13,128 bases of DNA. It comes from Nereida sp965655635. GTDB taxonomy: Bacteria; Pseudomonadota; Alphaproteobacteria; Rhodobacterales; Rhodobacteraceae. The position numbers were made by a program, and so were the translations under genes. Positions within the stretch are counted from its first letter, which is position 1. Every line of letters begins with the position of its first letter. The notes beneath the pieces are model-generated. The model made no database searches. It was not told where the DNA came from and saw only the letters and a list, made by a program, of their open reading frames with translations. Location of the stretch: contig NZ_CBFHHE010000041.1 of assembly GCF_965655635.1 (NCBI RefSeq), positions 1 through 13,128 on the forward strand, in the 5' to 3' direction. Positions 1-7,078 of this stretch are shown here, piece by piece.

Positions 1-129
1 TGAACAAAGATCATCCACATCAGCAGGCTGGAAAAGCACATCAGCGGGACCACCAACACGCAACCACGTCAGGTCCGCAAGGGCACGCCCCTGGGTAAGT
101 CGTCCGCGCACATCGGGCCAATCCGTCAT
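1..129 (-). CDS. murB: UDP-N-acetylenolpyruvoylglucosamine reductase MurB, N-terminal part (cut by window edge)
   Basis: Only the first 43 codons are present; the gene runs off the left edge. Reading leftwards from the ATG at 127-129, the protein begins MTDWPDVRGRL and carries TWLRVGGPADVLFQP at residues 21-35. This is the typical start of the MurB FAD-binding domain, where the RVGGPAD segment helps hold the flavin. MurB is a cytoplasmic flavoenzyme that uses NADPH to reduce UDP-GlcNAc-enolpyruvate to UDP-MurNAc, the second committed step of peptidoglycan precursor synthesis. The start codon overlaps the TGA of the preceding small membrane protein gene by 4 bases (ATGA), which suggests translational coupling. 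An AAGG stretch about 9 bases upstream may serve as ribosome binding site. Catalytic residues lie outside the window, so integrity of the gene cannot be judged. Confidence 0.93.
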   Translation of the reverse strand, partial: MTDWPDVRGRLTQGRALADLTWLRVGGPADVLFQPADVDDLCS

Positions 130-371
130 CGTAGTGCCTTTTCTTTAAGCCAAGTCACACCGCGATACAGCGGCCAGCGCAGCACAGCAATACCAACACC
201 AAGCCCCAAAACAGCCGCCCAAACGCCACCCGAATACGTTGCCATCCCGAGGGTCGGAATACCGACCACTATTATGAAATATGCCCGCCTCCAGTGATTA
301 TCTTTGGACGGGATCGATTGAAGGATTTGCGCAAGAACCACCCAACCGCAGATCAAGACAGTAGCAATCAT
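126..371 (-). CDS. small membrane protein, DUF2484-like (second of a tandem pair)
   Basis: An 81-residue protein of unknown function. It has two or three hydrophobic stretches (about residues 1-15, 30-48 and 50-65) and a basic C-terminus (LKEKALR), so it is probably an inner-membrane protein. Small proteins of this type, known as DUF2484, sit between murC and murB in many Rhodobacteraceae; I assign the family from memory of that pattern, not from a search. The start ATG overlaps the stop of the upstream small gene by 4 bases, and its own stop overlaps the murB start by 4 bases, so it is locked into the murC-murB translation unit. It resembles its upstream neighbour in layout: an early W..LA, a proline near residue 21, an IVVGIP segment, a central glycine, then LGLG and an R..LY motif. 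A role connected with MurB/MurC or septal wall synthesis is inferred only from position. Confidence 0.8.
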   Translation of the reverse strand: MIATVLICGWVVLAQILQSIPSKDNHWRRAYFIIVVGIPTLGMATYSGGVWAAVLGLGVGIAVLRWPLYRGVTWLKEKALR

Positions 372-622
372 GAGCGTACAGGCTCGCCAGTCATTTGACG
401 CGCTACATACAAAAGTGACACGCGAAACAGCGACACGAACGACCCAAGACCAAGTGCGACTGCACCAAGGCCATGTTCAAATCCCACGAAAATTAGCAAA
501 AATGGTACAACGATCGCCAACATAATTGCGGGCGCATACTGGACGCGCAACGGCAACAGCGCTGTAACACAGGCCAGTAAAGCCCAAAGGCAACATGACA
601 CGATGGATGCACTCACAATCAT
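368..622 (-). CDS. small membrane protein, DUF2484-like (first of a tandem pair)
   Basis: An 84-residue hydrophobic protein starting MIVSASIVSCCLWALLA. It has an early transmembrane stretch (about 3-24), a second (about 30-47) and a third (about 50-68), and ends with a polar tail. I chose the ATG at 620-622 over an upstream ATG at 686-688. It overlaps the murC stop as ATGA, has a GGGAG ribosome binding site 7 bases upstream, and the upstream extension would sit inside murC in another frame. The LPLRVQYAPA and GFEHG segments are typical of DUF2484 proteins found next to murC in Rhodobacteraceae (family recalled, not searched). Function is unknown. Its stop overlaps the start of the next small gene, so translation of murC, both small proteins and murB is probably coupled. 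Confidence 0.85.
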   Translation of the reverse strand: MIVSASIVSCCLWALLACVTALLPLRVQYAPAIMLAIVVPFLLIFVGFEHGLGAVALGLGSFVSLFRVSLLYVARQMTGEPVRS

Positions 623-2019
623 TGATCCGCTCCCATTTTTGCGGGTAAGCCATTGGCCCAAGCGGAAATTGTACCGGCGCCAAGGCATACGACCATATCC
701 CCTGCCACGGCTTGTTCGCGTACCAAGCGCAAAAGATCATCCTCACCCACAACTGCACGTGCGTGGCGATGGCCGTGCCGGATCAGACCCGCCACCAGAT
801 CATCACGTGTAGCGTGTTCGATCACATCTTCGCCTGCGGCAAAGACCTCGGAAATTGCCACAACATCTGCGTCGTTAAAACAACTGCAAAAGTCATCGAA
901 CAGGTCGTGCAAGCGTGAATAACGGTGTGGTTGGTGCACTGCGATCACGCGGCCCTCTGTGGCCTGCCGCGCTGCACGAAGGGCCGCAGCAATCTCAACC
1001 GGATGGTGTGCATAGTCATCAATAATGGTCACGCCGCCTACTTCACCGGTACGCGTAAAACGTCGGTTCACACCGCGGAATTTCTCAAGCGCGGATTTGA
1101 TCTCGTCACGCTTCAAACCAAGATGCCGCGCCACAGCAACTGCGGCCAGTGCATTGGACACATTGTGATCGCCGGGCATGGGCAGCATACAGCCCTCGAT
1201 CATCTGGTCCTCGCCTTGCAAAGCCACGTCGAAATACGCGGCCCCGTTGCGGTACGTCAGGTTCACCGCACGCACGTCAGCCTGTGCGTTGAAACCATAG
1301 GTAACAACACGCCGGTCCGTGATCTTGCCCACCAGCGACTGCACCTCGGAATGATCCGTGCAACACACTGCCAAGCCGTAAAACGGAATATTCGAAACAA
1401 AGTCCAAAAAGCCTTTGCGCAAGTTATCAAAACTGCCCCAGTGCTCCATATGCTCGGGATCAATATTGGTGACCACGGCAATCGTTGCGGGTAGCCGGTT
1501 GAAGGTGCCGTCGCTTTCGTCGGCCTCAACCACCATCCATTCACCCTGCCCCACGCGCGCGTTAGAGCCATAGGCGTGAATTACGCCACCGTTGATAACA
1601 GTCGGGTCGACACCGCCCGCGTCCAACAACGCGCTGACCATGGTTGTCGTCGTGGTTTTGCCGTGGGTTCCCGCCACGGCCACGTTAGATTTCAAGCGCA
1701 TCAATTCGGCCAGCATTTCGGCGCGGCGCACAATCGGTAGGCCCTTCGCCCGTGCAGCATCGTATTCAGCGTTACCGGGCTTGATCGCACTAGAGATCAC
1801 CACAACATCAGCATCTTGAAGGTTCTCAGCGGCCTGACCGACGAAAATTTTAGCCCCCAAACTGGCCAAGCGATCAGTGATTTTGGATGCCTTCAGGTCC
1901 GAGCCTTGCACGGTATAGCCATGATCCAAAAGTACTTCGGCAATGCCGGACATGCCAATGCCGCCGATCCCCACAAAGTGAAGCGCGCCTAATTTTGTGG
2001 GAAGTTTCGTTGCTGCCAT
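619..2019 (-). CDS. murC: UDP-N-acetylmuramate--L-alanine ligase MurC
   Basis: Full-length (466 residues, usual for the family) cytoplasmic ATP-dependent ligase that adds L-alanine to UDP-MurNAc, the first amino acid of the stem peptide. Visible in order: the glycine-rich UDP-binding loop GIGGIGMSGIAEVL (17-30), the ATP P-loop GTHGKTTTT (117-125), the VEADESDGTF metal/substrate segment (164-173), NIDPEHMEHWGS (185-196), PGDHNVSNALAA (282-293), FRGVNRRF (314-321) and the C-terminal-domain motif DDYAHHP (334-340). The HMEHW form and DDYAHHP point to MurC and not MurD, MurE or MurF. It starts 19 bases after murG and its TGA overlaps the next gene by 4 bases, so it is in one operon with murG upstream and the DUF2484-like pair and murB downstream. 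No truncation or missing motif is seen. Confidence 0.98.
   Translation of the reverse strand: MAATKLPTKLGALHFVGIGGIGMSGIAEVLLDHGYTVQGSDLKASKITDRLASLGAKIFVGQAAENLQDADVVVISSAIKPGNAEYDAARAKGLPIVRRAEMLAELMRLKSNVAVAGTHGKTTTTTMVSALLDAGGVDPTVINGGVIHAYGSNARVGQGEWMVVEADESDGTFNRLPATIAVVTNIDPEHMEHWGSFDNLRKGFLDFVSNIPFYGLAVCCTDHSEVQSLVGKITDRRVVTYGFNAQADVRAVNLTYRNGAAYFDVALQGEDQMIEGCMLPMPGDHNVSNALAAVAVARHLGLKRDEIKSALEKFRGVNRRFTRTGEVGGVTIIDDYAHHPVEIAAALRAARQATEGRVIAVHQPHRYSRLHDLFDDFCSCFNDADVVAISEVFAAGEDVIEHATRDDLVAGLIRHGHRHARAVVGEDDLLRLVREQAVAGDMVVCLGAGTISAWANGLPAKMGADQ
630..634 (-). promoter_or_regulatory. ribosome binding site deciding the first DUF2484-like start
   Basis: GGGAG on the minus strand, inside the last codons of murC, lies 7 bases before the ATG at 620-622. 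It supports that start over the longer reading frame beginning at 688. Confidence 0.6.
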
Positions 2020-2038
2020 ATCCGTGCCTACCGTCTTT

Positions 2039-3148
2039 TTATTTTTGTGTTTTATGCTGGCTTTGCACCAGTTCTAATGTGAGATCTGCCAAGGCTTGGG
2101 TCGCATCTGGCCGCCCCGCCCCAAGCGCCGCCTGCGCCATCGAAGTTGCTTTTCTCGGATCGCTGAGAATAGCTGAAATCTGCGCTGCGACCGCCTCAAC
2201 CGTAAAGGTATCTTCGGCCATCACCACAGCGCCGCCAGCTTCTGCAAGCCCGCGCGCATTTGCGGTTTGGTGATCATCTGTCGCAATACCCAGTGGCACC
2301 AAGATCGATGGCCGGCCAATCACTGAAATATCCGCCACACTACTTGCACCTGCACGGCTGATGACCAGCTGGGCTTCTGCAAACAAGCTGGGAATATCAT
2401 CAAAGAAAGGCTGCACATGCGCCGCGATGCCATGTTGTACATAAAACTCAGTGACGCGGGGCTCGTCTTCTCCGCGTGCTTGATGGATGACGCGCACATT
2501 GGCGCGGACATTTTCGGGTAGTCGCGCGATGGCCGCTGGAACCACATCAGATAAAATACGCGCGCCTTGGCTGCCGCCAATGACGACAATCGACATCGGA
2601 TAGTCTCCGGGCGGAATATACCCCGCTGCAGCACGGGCCAGCACGGTTTCACGCACGGGGTTGCCCGTTGGAACGCCCTCGATGCCACCTGGAAGGCTCA
2701 TCGGCCACGTGCCGCACGCAACGCGGCTTACGCGGGCCGCAAACAGTTTGTTCACGCGGCCCAATACACCATTTTGCTCGTGCAACATGCGAGGGCGACG
2801 CAGCAAAGTTGCCGCTGTCAAAGCGGGAATTGATGGGTAACCGCCTAACCCAACCACAACATCAGGGCGGTCGCGCAGCATTGCCAAAGTTGCGCCCACA
2901 CACCCTGCAATGATTTGAAACGGCGCCAACACTTTTGCGAAAATACCACCGCGCGACAGTGTTGCGCTGCTGACCTGCTCTATTTTCACCTCTGAGGGAA
3001 AGCCACCTGCGTAGCGCGCACCACGCGCGTCCGTACTCAGAACGACGCGCCAGCCTTGTGCAAGCATCGCCTCAGCAAGTGCTTGCGCGGGAAACATATG
3101 TCCGCCCGTGCCGCCCGCCGCGATGATTAGGAGGGGTTTGCCAGCCAT
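2039..3148 (-). CDS. murG: UDP-GlcNAc--lipid I N-acetylglucosaminyltransferase MurG
   Basis: A 369-residue GT-B (GT28) glycosyltransferase at the inner face of the cytoplasmic membrane. It transfers GlcNAc from UDP-GlcNAc to lipid I, making lipid II, the last intracellular step. The N-terminal lipid I domain shows GGTGGH (12-17) near the start, GGYPS (102-106), HEQN (123-126) and TGNPVR (161-166). The C-terminal nucleotide-sugar domain shows GGSQGA (191-196), SRAGASSVAD (264-273) and TDDHQTANA (290-298), the last matching the family's D-x-Q-x-x-N-A signature for sugar binding. The ATG lies 3 bases after the ftsW stop, with a GAGG-type ribosome binding site in the end of ftsW, so the two are co-translated or tightly coupled. 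The tail beyond about residue 355 is polar and variable. Confidence 0.98.
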   Translation of the reverse strand: MAGKPLLIIAAGGTGGHMFPAQALAEAMLAQGWRVVLSTDARGARYAGGFPSEVKIEQVSSATLSRGGIFAKVLAPFQIIAGCVGATLAMLRDRPDVVVGLGGYPSIPALTAATLLRRPRMLHEQNGVLGRVNKLFAARVSRVACGTWPMSLPGGIEGVPTGNPVRETVLARAAAGYIPPGDYPMSIVVIGGSQGARILSDVVPAAIARLPENVRANVRVIHQARGEDEPRVTEFYVQHGIAAHVQPFFDDIPSLFAEAQLVISRAGASSVADISVIGRPSILVPLGIATDDHQTANARGLAEAGGAVVMAEDTFTVEAVAAQISAILSDPRKATSMAQAALGAGRPDATQALADLTLELVQSQHKTQK

Positions 3149-3151
3149 GAC

Positions 3152-4318
3152 TTACACGCCTCGGCGGGACAGGATATCACCAATCTCACCTTGCGGCCGT
3201 TTACGTGTGAACGCGAGCAACATCCCAACAGCAATGCCACCAGCAATCAACGACGATCCGCCATAACTAACAAACGGAAGGGTCATACCTTTTGCCGGCA
3301 ACAATCGCACCGCGACACCCATGTTAACCAAAGCTTGAATACCAAATGTGCACGCCAACCCCGTACCCGCCAAACGAATGAACGGATCCCGCTCACGGGT
3401 CAGACGGTGAAGCGAGCGCAGCACGATTGCCGTATAAAGAAGGATAATAATCAGCACCAAAAAGAGCCCGTATTCCTCAGCAGCGACAGCAATAATGAAG
3501 TCCGTGTGGGCATCGGGAAGTGACTGCTTAACCTGTCCTTCGCCAACGCCCACGCCGAAAAAACCACCCTCGCGTATGGCATTGGTCGCGTAGCCAAGCT
3601 GGGTTGTGGGATCAACTTCAGATGACCAATAGCCATCAATGCGGCGCGCGAAGTGCTCGCTTGAAGAATAGGCAACAAAGCCACCCGCGATGACTAACCC
3701 CATTAGACCGATCAACAAAACAGCAGTTGCGCCAGCGACAAACCACATCACGCCCCAGCCGAACAACACTAAGCATGCCTGACCAAAATCAGGTTGTAGC
3801 GCCAACATCAAAACGATCGTAACGCACAAGATGAACGACATTGATTTACCGGGAGGGCCCTCAAGTTGCTGACTGGCCGCCATCATCCACGCCACCATCA
3901 CAACAAAACCGGGCTTCAAAAACTCGGACGGTTGCAAAGACGCAAACCCAAGCGAATACCAGCGAACCGCGCCTTTACCAAAGTCCGTTCCAAAAACAGG
4001 CAAAGCCGCAAGCGCAACAAATGAGGCCATAAATCCAAGAACCGCCAAGCGGCGCACCATATCAGGCTGCATCATCGAGACGACAAACATGGTGATCATC
4101 GCTATAAATCCGAAAAGGATCTGCCGCTCTACGTAATGAAACGGCGCTAAGCCGTTCTTGGCAGCAAGCGGAGGGGACGCCGCAAGCCCAAGCAGCAAAC
4201 CGACCCCAAACAGGATCAGAATGCACGACATTGTCCACTTGTCGATCGTGCGCCACCAGCGTGGAAGCACAGCATCGCCGCTACGCACGGGTACCGTGCC
4301 ATAGACCATTTCTGTCAT
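3152..4318 (-). CDS. ftsW: septal peptidoglycan glycosyltransferase FtsW (SEDS family)
   Basis: A 388-residue polytopic inner-membrane protein with about nine or ten hydrophobic segments, after a short cytoplasmic N-terminus (MTEMVYGTVPVRSG). FtsW polymerises lipid II into glycan strands at the division septum in complex with FtsI. Family marks are GKGAVRWYSLGFASLQPSEFLK (from residue 114), QPDFG (175-179), the extracytoplasmic LPDAHTDF block (267-274) holding the aspartate thought to be catalytic in SEDS enzymes (D273 here, by comparison with E. coli FtsW), and LLPAKGMTLPFVSYGGSS (339-356). The LPDAHTDF and LPAKGMTLP forms and the dcw context favour FtsW over RodA. It is the first minus-strand gene after the opposite-strand flavoprotein, so it may need its own promoter in 4319-4487. 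A second in-frame ATG three codons in is a possible alternative start; the first has AGTAGG about 7 bases upstream. Confidence 0.97.
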   Translation of the reverse strand: MTEMVYGTVPVRSGDAVLPRWWRTIDKWTMSCILILFGVGLLLGLAASPPLAAKNGLAPFHYVERQILFGFIAMITMFVVSMMQPDMVRRLAVLGFMASFVALAALPVFGTDFGKGAVRWYSLGFASLQPSEFLKPGFVVMVAWMMAASQQLEGPPGKSMSFILCVTIVLMLALQPDFGQACLVLFGWGVMWFVAGATAVLLIGLMGLVIAGGFVAYSSSEHFARRIDGYWSSEVDPTTQLGYATNAIREGGFFGVGVGEGQVKQSLPDAHTDFIIAVAAEEYGLFLVLIIILLYTAIVLRSLHRLTRERDPFIRLAGTGLACTFGIQALVNMGVAVRLLPAKGMTLPFVSYGGSSLIAGGIAVGMLLAFTRKRPQGEIGDILSRRGV

Positions 4319-4487
4319 GTTTTACCTACTCTAACCGCCTCAATCGCCCCGTTTTCGGGGTCTCTCTCATTACATTACTATGAAACCGCGTGTGATTCTA
4401 CGGAAATTACGCATGAATTTGAGGTTTCTGAGTACGCCAAGCGGCACTTCGCTTGCCAACGGACGTAAGCTGGGCCACTCACCACAT
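4319..4487. other. divergent intergenic region between ftsW and the flavoprotein gene
   Basis: 169 bases separate the starts of two divergent genes, so promoters for both are expected here. I could not find a well-matched -35/-10 pair on either strand. There is an AT-richer block around 4361-4425. A perfect 5-bp hairpin (CCCCG-TTTT-CGGGG) lies at 4347-4360 and a 6-bp inverted repeat (CAAGCG/CGCTTG with a 6-base loop) at 4438-4455. An open frame continues upstream of the chosen flavoprotein start to an ATG at 4380; I treat it as non-coding leader because family members begin almost directly with the Rossmann strand. Confidence 0.5.
4347..4360. repeat. short perfect hairpin in the ftsW 5' leader
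   Basis: CCCCG, a TTTT loop and CGGGG form a perfect 5-bp stem. On the minus strand it begins 28 bases before the ftsW ATG (GAAAAC loop context) and would be in the leader if the promoter lies upstream of it. No run of T follows in the direction of ftsW transcription, so it does not look like a rho-independent terminator. Function is unknown and chance is possible. Confidence 0.4.
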
Positions 4488-5666
4488 ATGCAAGTTAATA
4501 CACTCATCATTGGCGCTGGCGCCGCAGGCTTGATGTGCGCCGCCCAAAGCGGCCCAAAAACTATGGTTGTGGATCACGCCAAAGCGGCAGGTGAAAAAAT
4601 CCGCATTTCGGGCGGGGGCAAGTGTAACTTCACCAATATGTACGCAGAGCCACAGAATTTTCTGAGTGCGAACCCGCATTTTTGCAAATCAGCCCTATCA
4701 CGCTACACCCAGTGGGATTTCATCGAGATGGTCGCAACAGCGGGCATTCCGTACCATGAGAAAACGCTGGGTCAGTTGTTTTGCGACACCTCCGCCAAAG
4801 ACATCATCAAGCTACTCAAAACCCAAGCGCGCGGTGCAGACATTCGCCTCAACACCTCTGTTGAGCATATAGCCAAGACCGAAAACGGTTTTGATGTAGC
4901 CTTAATGCACGAGGGCAAGCTTACCTCAGTCTCAACCGCGAATTTGGTGGTGGCCACTGGCGGCAAATCTATTCCCAAAATGGGTGCTACAGACTTCGGC
5001 TACCGCATCGCGCTACAGTTTGACATTGATGTGTTGCCGACCCGCGCAGGGTTGGTGCCCCTTACCTTTGGGCAAGATATCATGGAGGCCCTAAAGCCCA
5101 TGGCGGGCGTGTCACTAAATGCGCGGGTCAGTTGCAATGGCGCCGCTTTTGAAGGAGGGTTACTAATCACCCACCGCGGCCTTTCCGGACCATCGATTTT
5201 ACAAGCCAGTTCCTATTGGCACGAAAAAGACAGCTTGTTCTTACATCTTGAGCCTGCGCTCGACATTGTGCAGGCCCTCAAAGACCAACGTCAACAAGCC
5301 GGACGTATGGCAGTTCACACAGCACTGGGCGCGCATCTGCCCTCAAAACTTGCCAACTACATCATTGAAATTGCGGGTCTTAGCGGAAATTTGGCCGATC
5401 AATCCGACAGTGATCTGGCGCAGCTTGAGGCAGTTTTGACCCAATTGGAAATGCGCCCAACAGGTAGCGAAGGATACAGAACCGCCGAAGTGACCCTTGG
5501 CGGCGTGAATACCGATGCTCTCAACTCAAAAACAATGGAAAGCCGCAGCGTGCCTGGGCTTTATTTCATCGGTGAGGTTGTCGACGTTACAGGATGGCTT
5601 GGCGGCTATAACTTTCAGTGGGCATGGTCGTCTGGATGGTCCGCAGGGACAGCAATCGCAGGCTAA
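4488..5666 (+). CDS. FAD-dependent oxidoreductase, HI0933/YhiN/BaiN family
   Basis: A 392-residue flavoprotein, the only convincing plus-strand gene in the window. The N-terminal Rossmann FAD-binding loop GAGAAG is at 9-14. It is followed by the family-specific SGGGKCNFTN (41-50), a second dinucleotide-type segment VVATGGKS (154-161), the THRGLSGP motif (228-235) and the C-terminal FAD-contact block FIGEVVDVTGWLGGYNFQWA (360-379). This set identifies the HI0933-like family (TIGR00275 type), variously named YhiN, BaiN or aminoacetone-oxidase-like; the true substrate of most members is unknown. I set the start at 4488 because the Rossmann strand then begins at residue 4, as in relatives; a longer frame from 4380 would add 36 basic residues, and neither start has a strong ribosome binding site. 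It lies divergent to ftsW and convergent with murD (11 bases between stops), splitting the dcw cluster. A role in wall synthesis is not supported beyond position. Confidence 0.92.
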   Translation: MQVNTLIIGAGAAGLMCAAQSGPKTMVVDHAKAAGEKIRISGGGKCNFTNMYAEPQNFLSANPHFCKSALSRYTQWDFIEMVATAGIPYHEKTLGQLFCDTSAKDIIKLLKTQARGADIRLNTSVEHIAKTENGFDVALMHEGKLTSVSTANLVVATGGKSIPKMGATDFGYRIALQFDIDVLPTRAGLVPLTFGQDIMEALKPMAGVSLNARVSCNGAAFEGGLLITHRGLSGPSILQASSYWHEKDSLFLHLEPALDIVQALKDQRQQAGRMAVHTALGAHLPSKLANYIIEIAGLSGNLADQSDSDLAQLEAVLTQLEMRPTGSEGYRTAEVTLGGVNTDALNSKTMESRSVPGLYFIGEVVDVTGWLGGYNFQWAWSSGWSAGTAIAG

Positions 5667-5677
5667 GTCAGCGCCAA

Positions 5678-7078
5678 TTACTCTGGGGTCACACGCTTGA
5701 CGCAATCCACAAAATCATCTCCGCGGGCCTCGAAGCTGTCGTATTGATCAAAACTTGCAGCCGCTGGCGCCAACAAGACGACATCACCCTCCTGCGCATC
5801 CGCTATGGCCTGAGAAACAGCCTCTTGCATTGCGCCGCACACGGCCGTGTCACAGCTAAGCTGGCGCGCAAAACTCTCTGCCTCGCGCCCAATGACGTAC
5901 GCTTTCTCAACATTGCTTAGATGCGGCAGAAGCGCGTCAAGACCACCCTCTTTTTGCAAGCCCCCACAAATCCAGCGTACGTTTTTGAATGCCTGAAGCG
6001 CTTTGGCGGCACTATCCACGTTGGTCGCTTTACTATCATTCACAAAACGAATTCCACGGTGCTCTGCAACAGTCTGGGACCGGTGCGGCAAACCTGCGAA
6101 AGTATGAAGTGCGGCCTCAATCTGGCGCGGACCAATGCCCACGGCACGGCAGGCGGCATACGCAGAGCAAGCATTTTGATGATTATGTGCACCGGGCAGA
6201 CCCGCAATGCCGCGCAGATCAATGTTGGCGACTTGGCGACCCTTGCGCCATTCAGCAAGAAAGCCCTTCTTGGCAAACACACTCCAGCCATTTGACGTCA
6301 GCTTGCGCTCAACCGAGACGGAAATCACCCGGTCTTCACCCGCTGCTGTAGCCGTCTGATTGGCCAAAAACTGCCCTTCAATTTCATCAATGCCGATGAC
6401 AGCCCGCTCTGGACCACCCTCTGCAAAAAGTCGGCGCTTGGCATTAAAATACCCGCCCATTCCCCCATGGCGATCAAGGTGATCGGCGCTTAGATTTGTC
6501 CAGACTGCAACATCGGGCGTCAAAGCGCGCGCAAGCTCGGTTTGATAAGACGACAACTCAAGCACAATCACTTCGCCGTCATGCGCAGGCTCAATGTCCA
6601 ACACCCCACGGCCAATGTTGCCAGCCAACTGCGAGGGCCGGCCGCTTGCCTGCAAAATGTGATGGATCAACGCAGATGTTGTGGATTTGCCGTTGCTGCC
6701 TGTGACGGCGATCACCTGCGGCGTACGGTCGAATGCATTCCAATCGTTGGTGGCGTAACTGCGGAAAAACAGCCCGATGTCATTATCAACGGGCACGCCG
6801 GCGGCCCACGCCTGCGCAATAACAGGGTGTGGTGCGGGATAAAGATGCGGAATTCCGGGGCTAACGATCAGGGCAGATACATCTTCGAACCCGCCTTGCT
6901 TGGTCAGGTCTTGCAACAAAAGCCCCTGCCCTTCGGCACGCAGACGTCCTTGCTCACTGTCATCCCAGCAAAGCGCCTCCGCCCCGCCTTCTTCCAAGGC
7001 ATGCGCCGCAGCCAATCCCGAGCGTCCAAGGCCCAAGACCGCAACCCGCTTACCCTCAAAACCTTGCACAGGGATCAT
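5678..7078 (-). CDS. murD: UDP-N-acetylmuramoyl-L-alanine--D-glutamate ligase MurD
   Basis: A 466-residue cytoplasmic ligase that adds D-glutamate to UDP-MurNAc-L-Ala using ATP. Seen in order: N-terminal UDP-binding loop GLGRSG (16-21), SPGIP (73-77), P-loop GSNGKSTT (127-134), NIGRG (154-158), LELSSYQTE (173-181), NLSADHLDRHG (195-205), and in the C-terminal domain the FVNDSKATN and CGGLQKEGG motifs. SSYQ and DHLDRHG are diagnostic of MurD among the Mur ligases. Length is normal. It begins 56 bases after mraY, the second-largest spacing between same-strand genes here, with GTAGGG about 8 bases before the ATG. It is the last gene before the opposite-strand flavoprotein. Its stop is 11 bases from that gene's stop, with no obvious terminator hairpin between them. 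Confidence 0.98.
   Translation of the reverse strand: MIPVQGFEGKRVAVLGLGRSGLAAAHALEEGGAEALCWDDSEQGRLRAEGQGLLLQDLTKQGGFEDVSALIVSPGIPHLYPAPHPVIAQAWAAGVPVDNDIGLFFRSYATNDWNAFDRTPQVIAVTGSNGKSTTSALIHHILQASGRPSQLAGNIGRGVLDIEPAHDGEVIVLELSSYQTELARALTPDVAVWTNLSADHLDRHGGMGGYFNAKRRLFAEGGPERAVIGIDEIEGQFLANQTATAAGEDRVISVSVERKLTSNGWSVFAKKGFLAEWRKGRQVANIDLRGIAGLPGAHNHQNACSAYAACRAVGIGPRQIEAALHTFAGLPHRSQTVAEHRGIRFVNDSKATNVDSAAKALQAFKNVRWICGGLQKEGGLDALLPHLSNVEKAYVIGREAESFARQLSCDTAVCGAMQEAVSQAIADAQEGDVVLLAPAAASFDQYDSFEARGDDFVDCVKRVTPE

Noticed and set aside
623..688. 22-codon N-terminal extension of the first DUF2484-like protein
   Set aside because: It lies inside the 3' end of murC. The ATGA overlap start with a GGGAG site 7 bases upstream is better supported.
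925..1494. Plus-strand open frame of 189 codons
   Set aside because: It lies wholly inside murC on the opposite strand, shows no recognisable domain and has low-complexity composition typical of an antisense shadow.
4438..4455. Inverted repeat CAAGCG/CGCTTG with a 6-base loop upstream of the flavoprotein gene
   Set aside because: Six base pairs with no second copy, no T-run and no placement relative to a recognisable promoter; compatible with chance.
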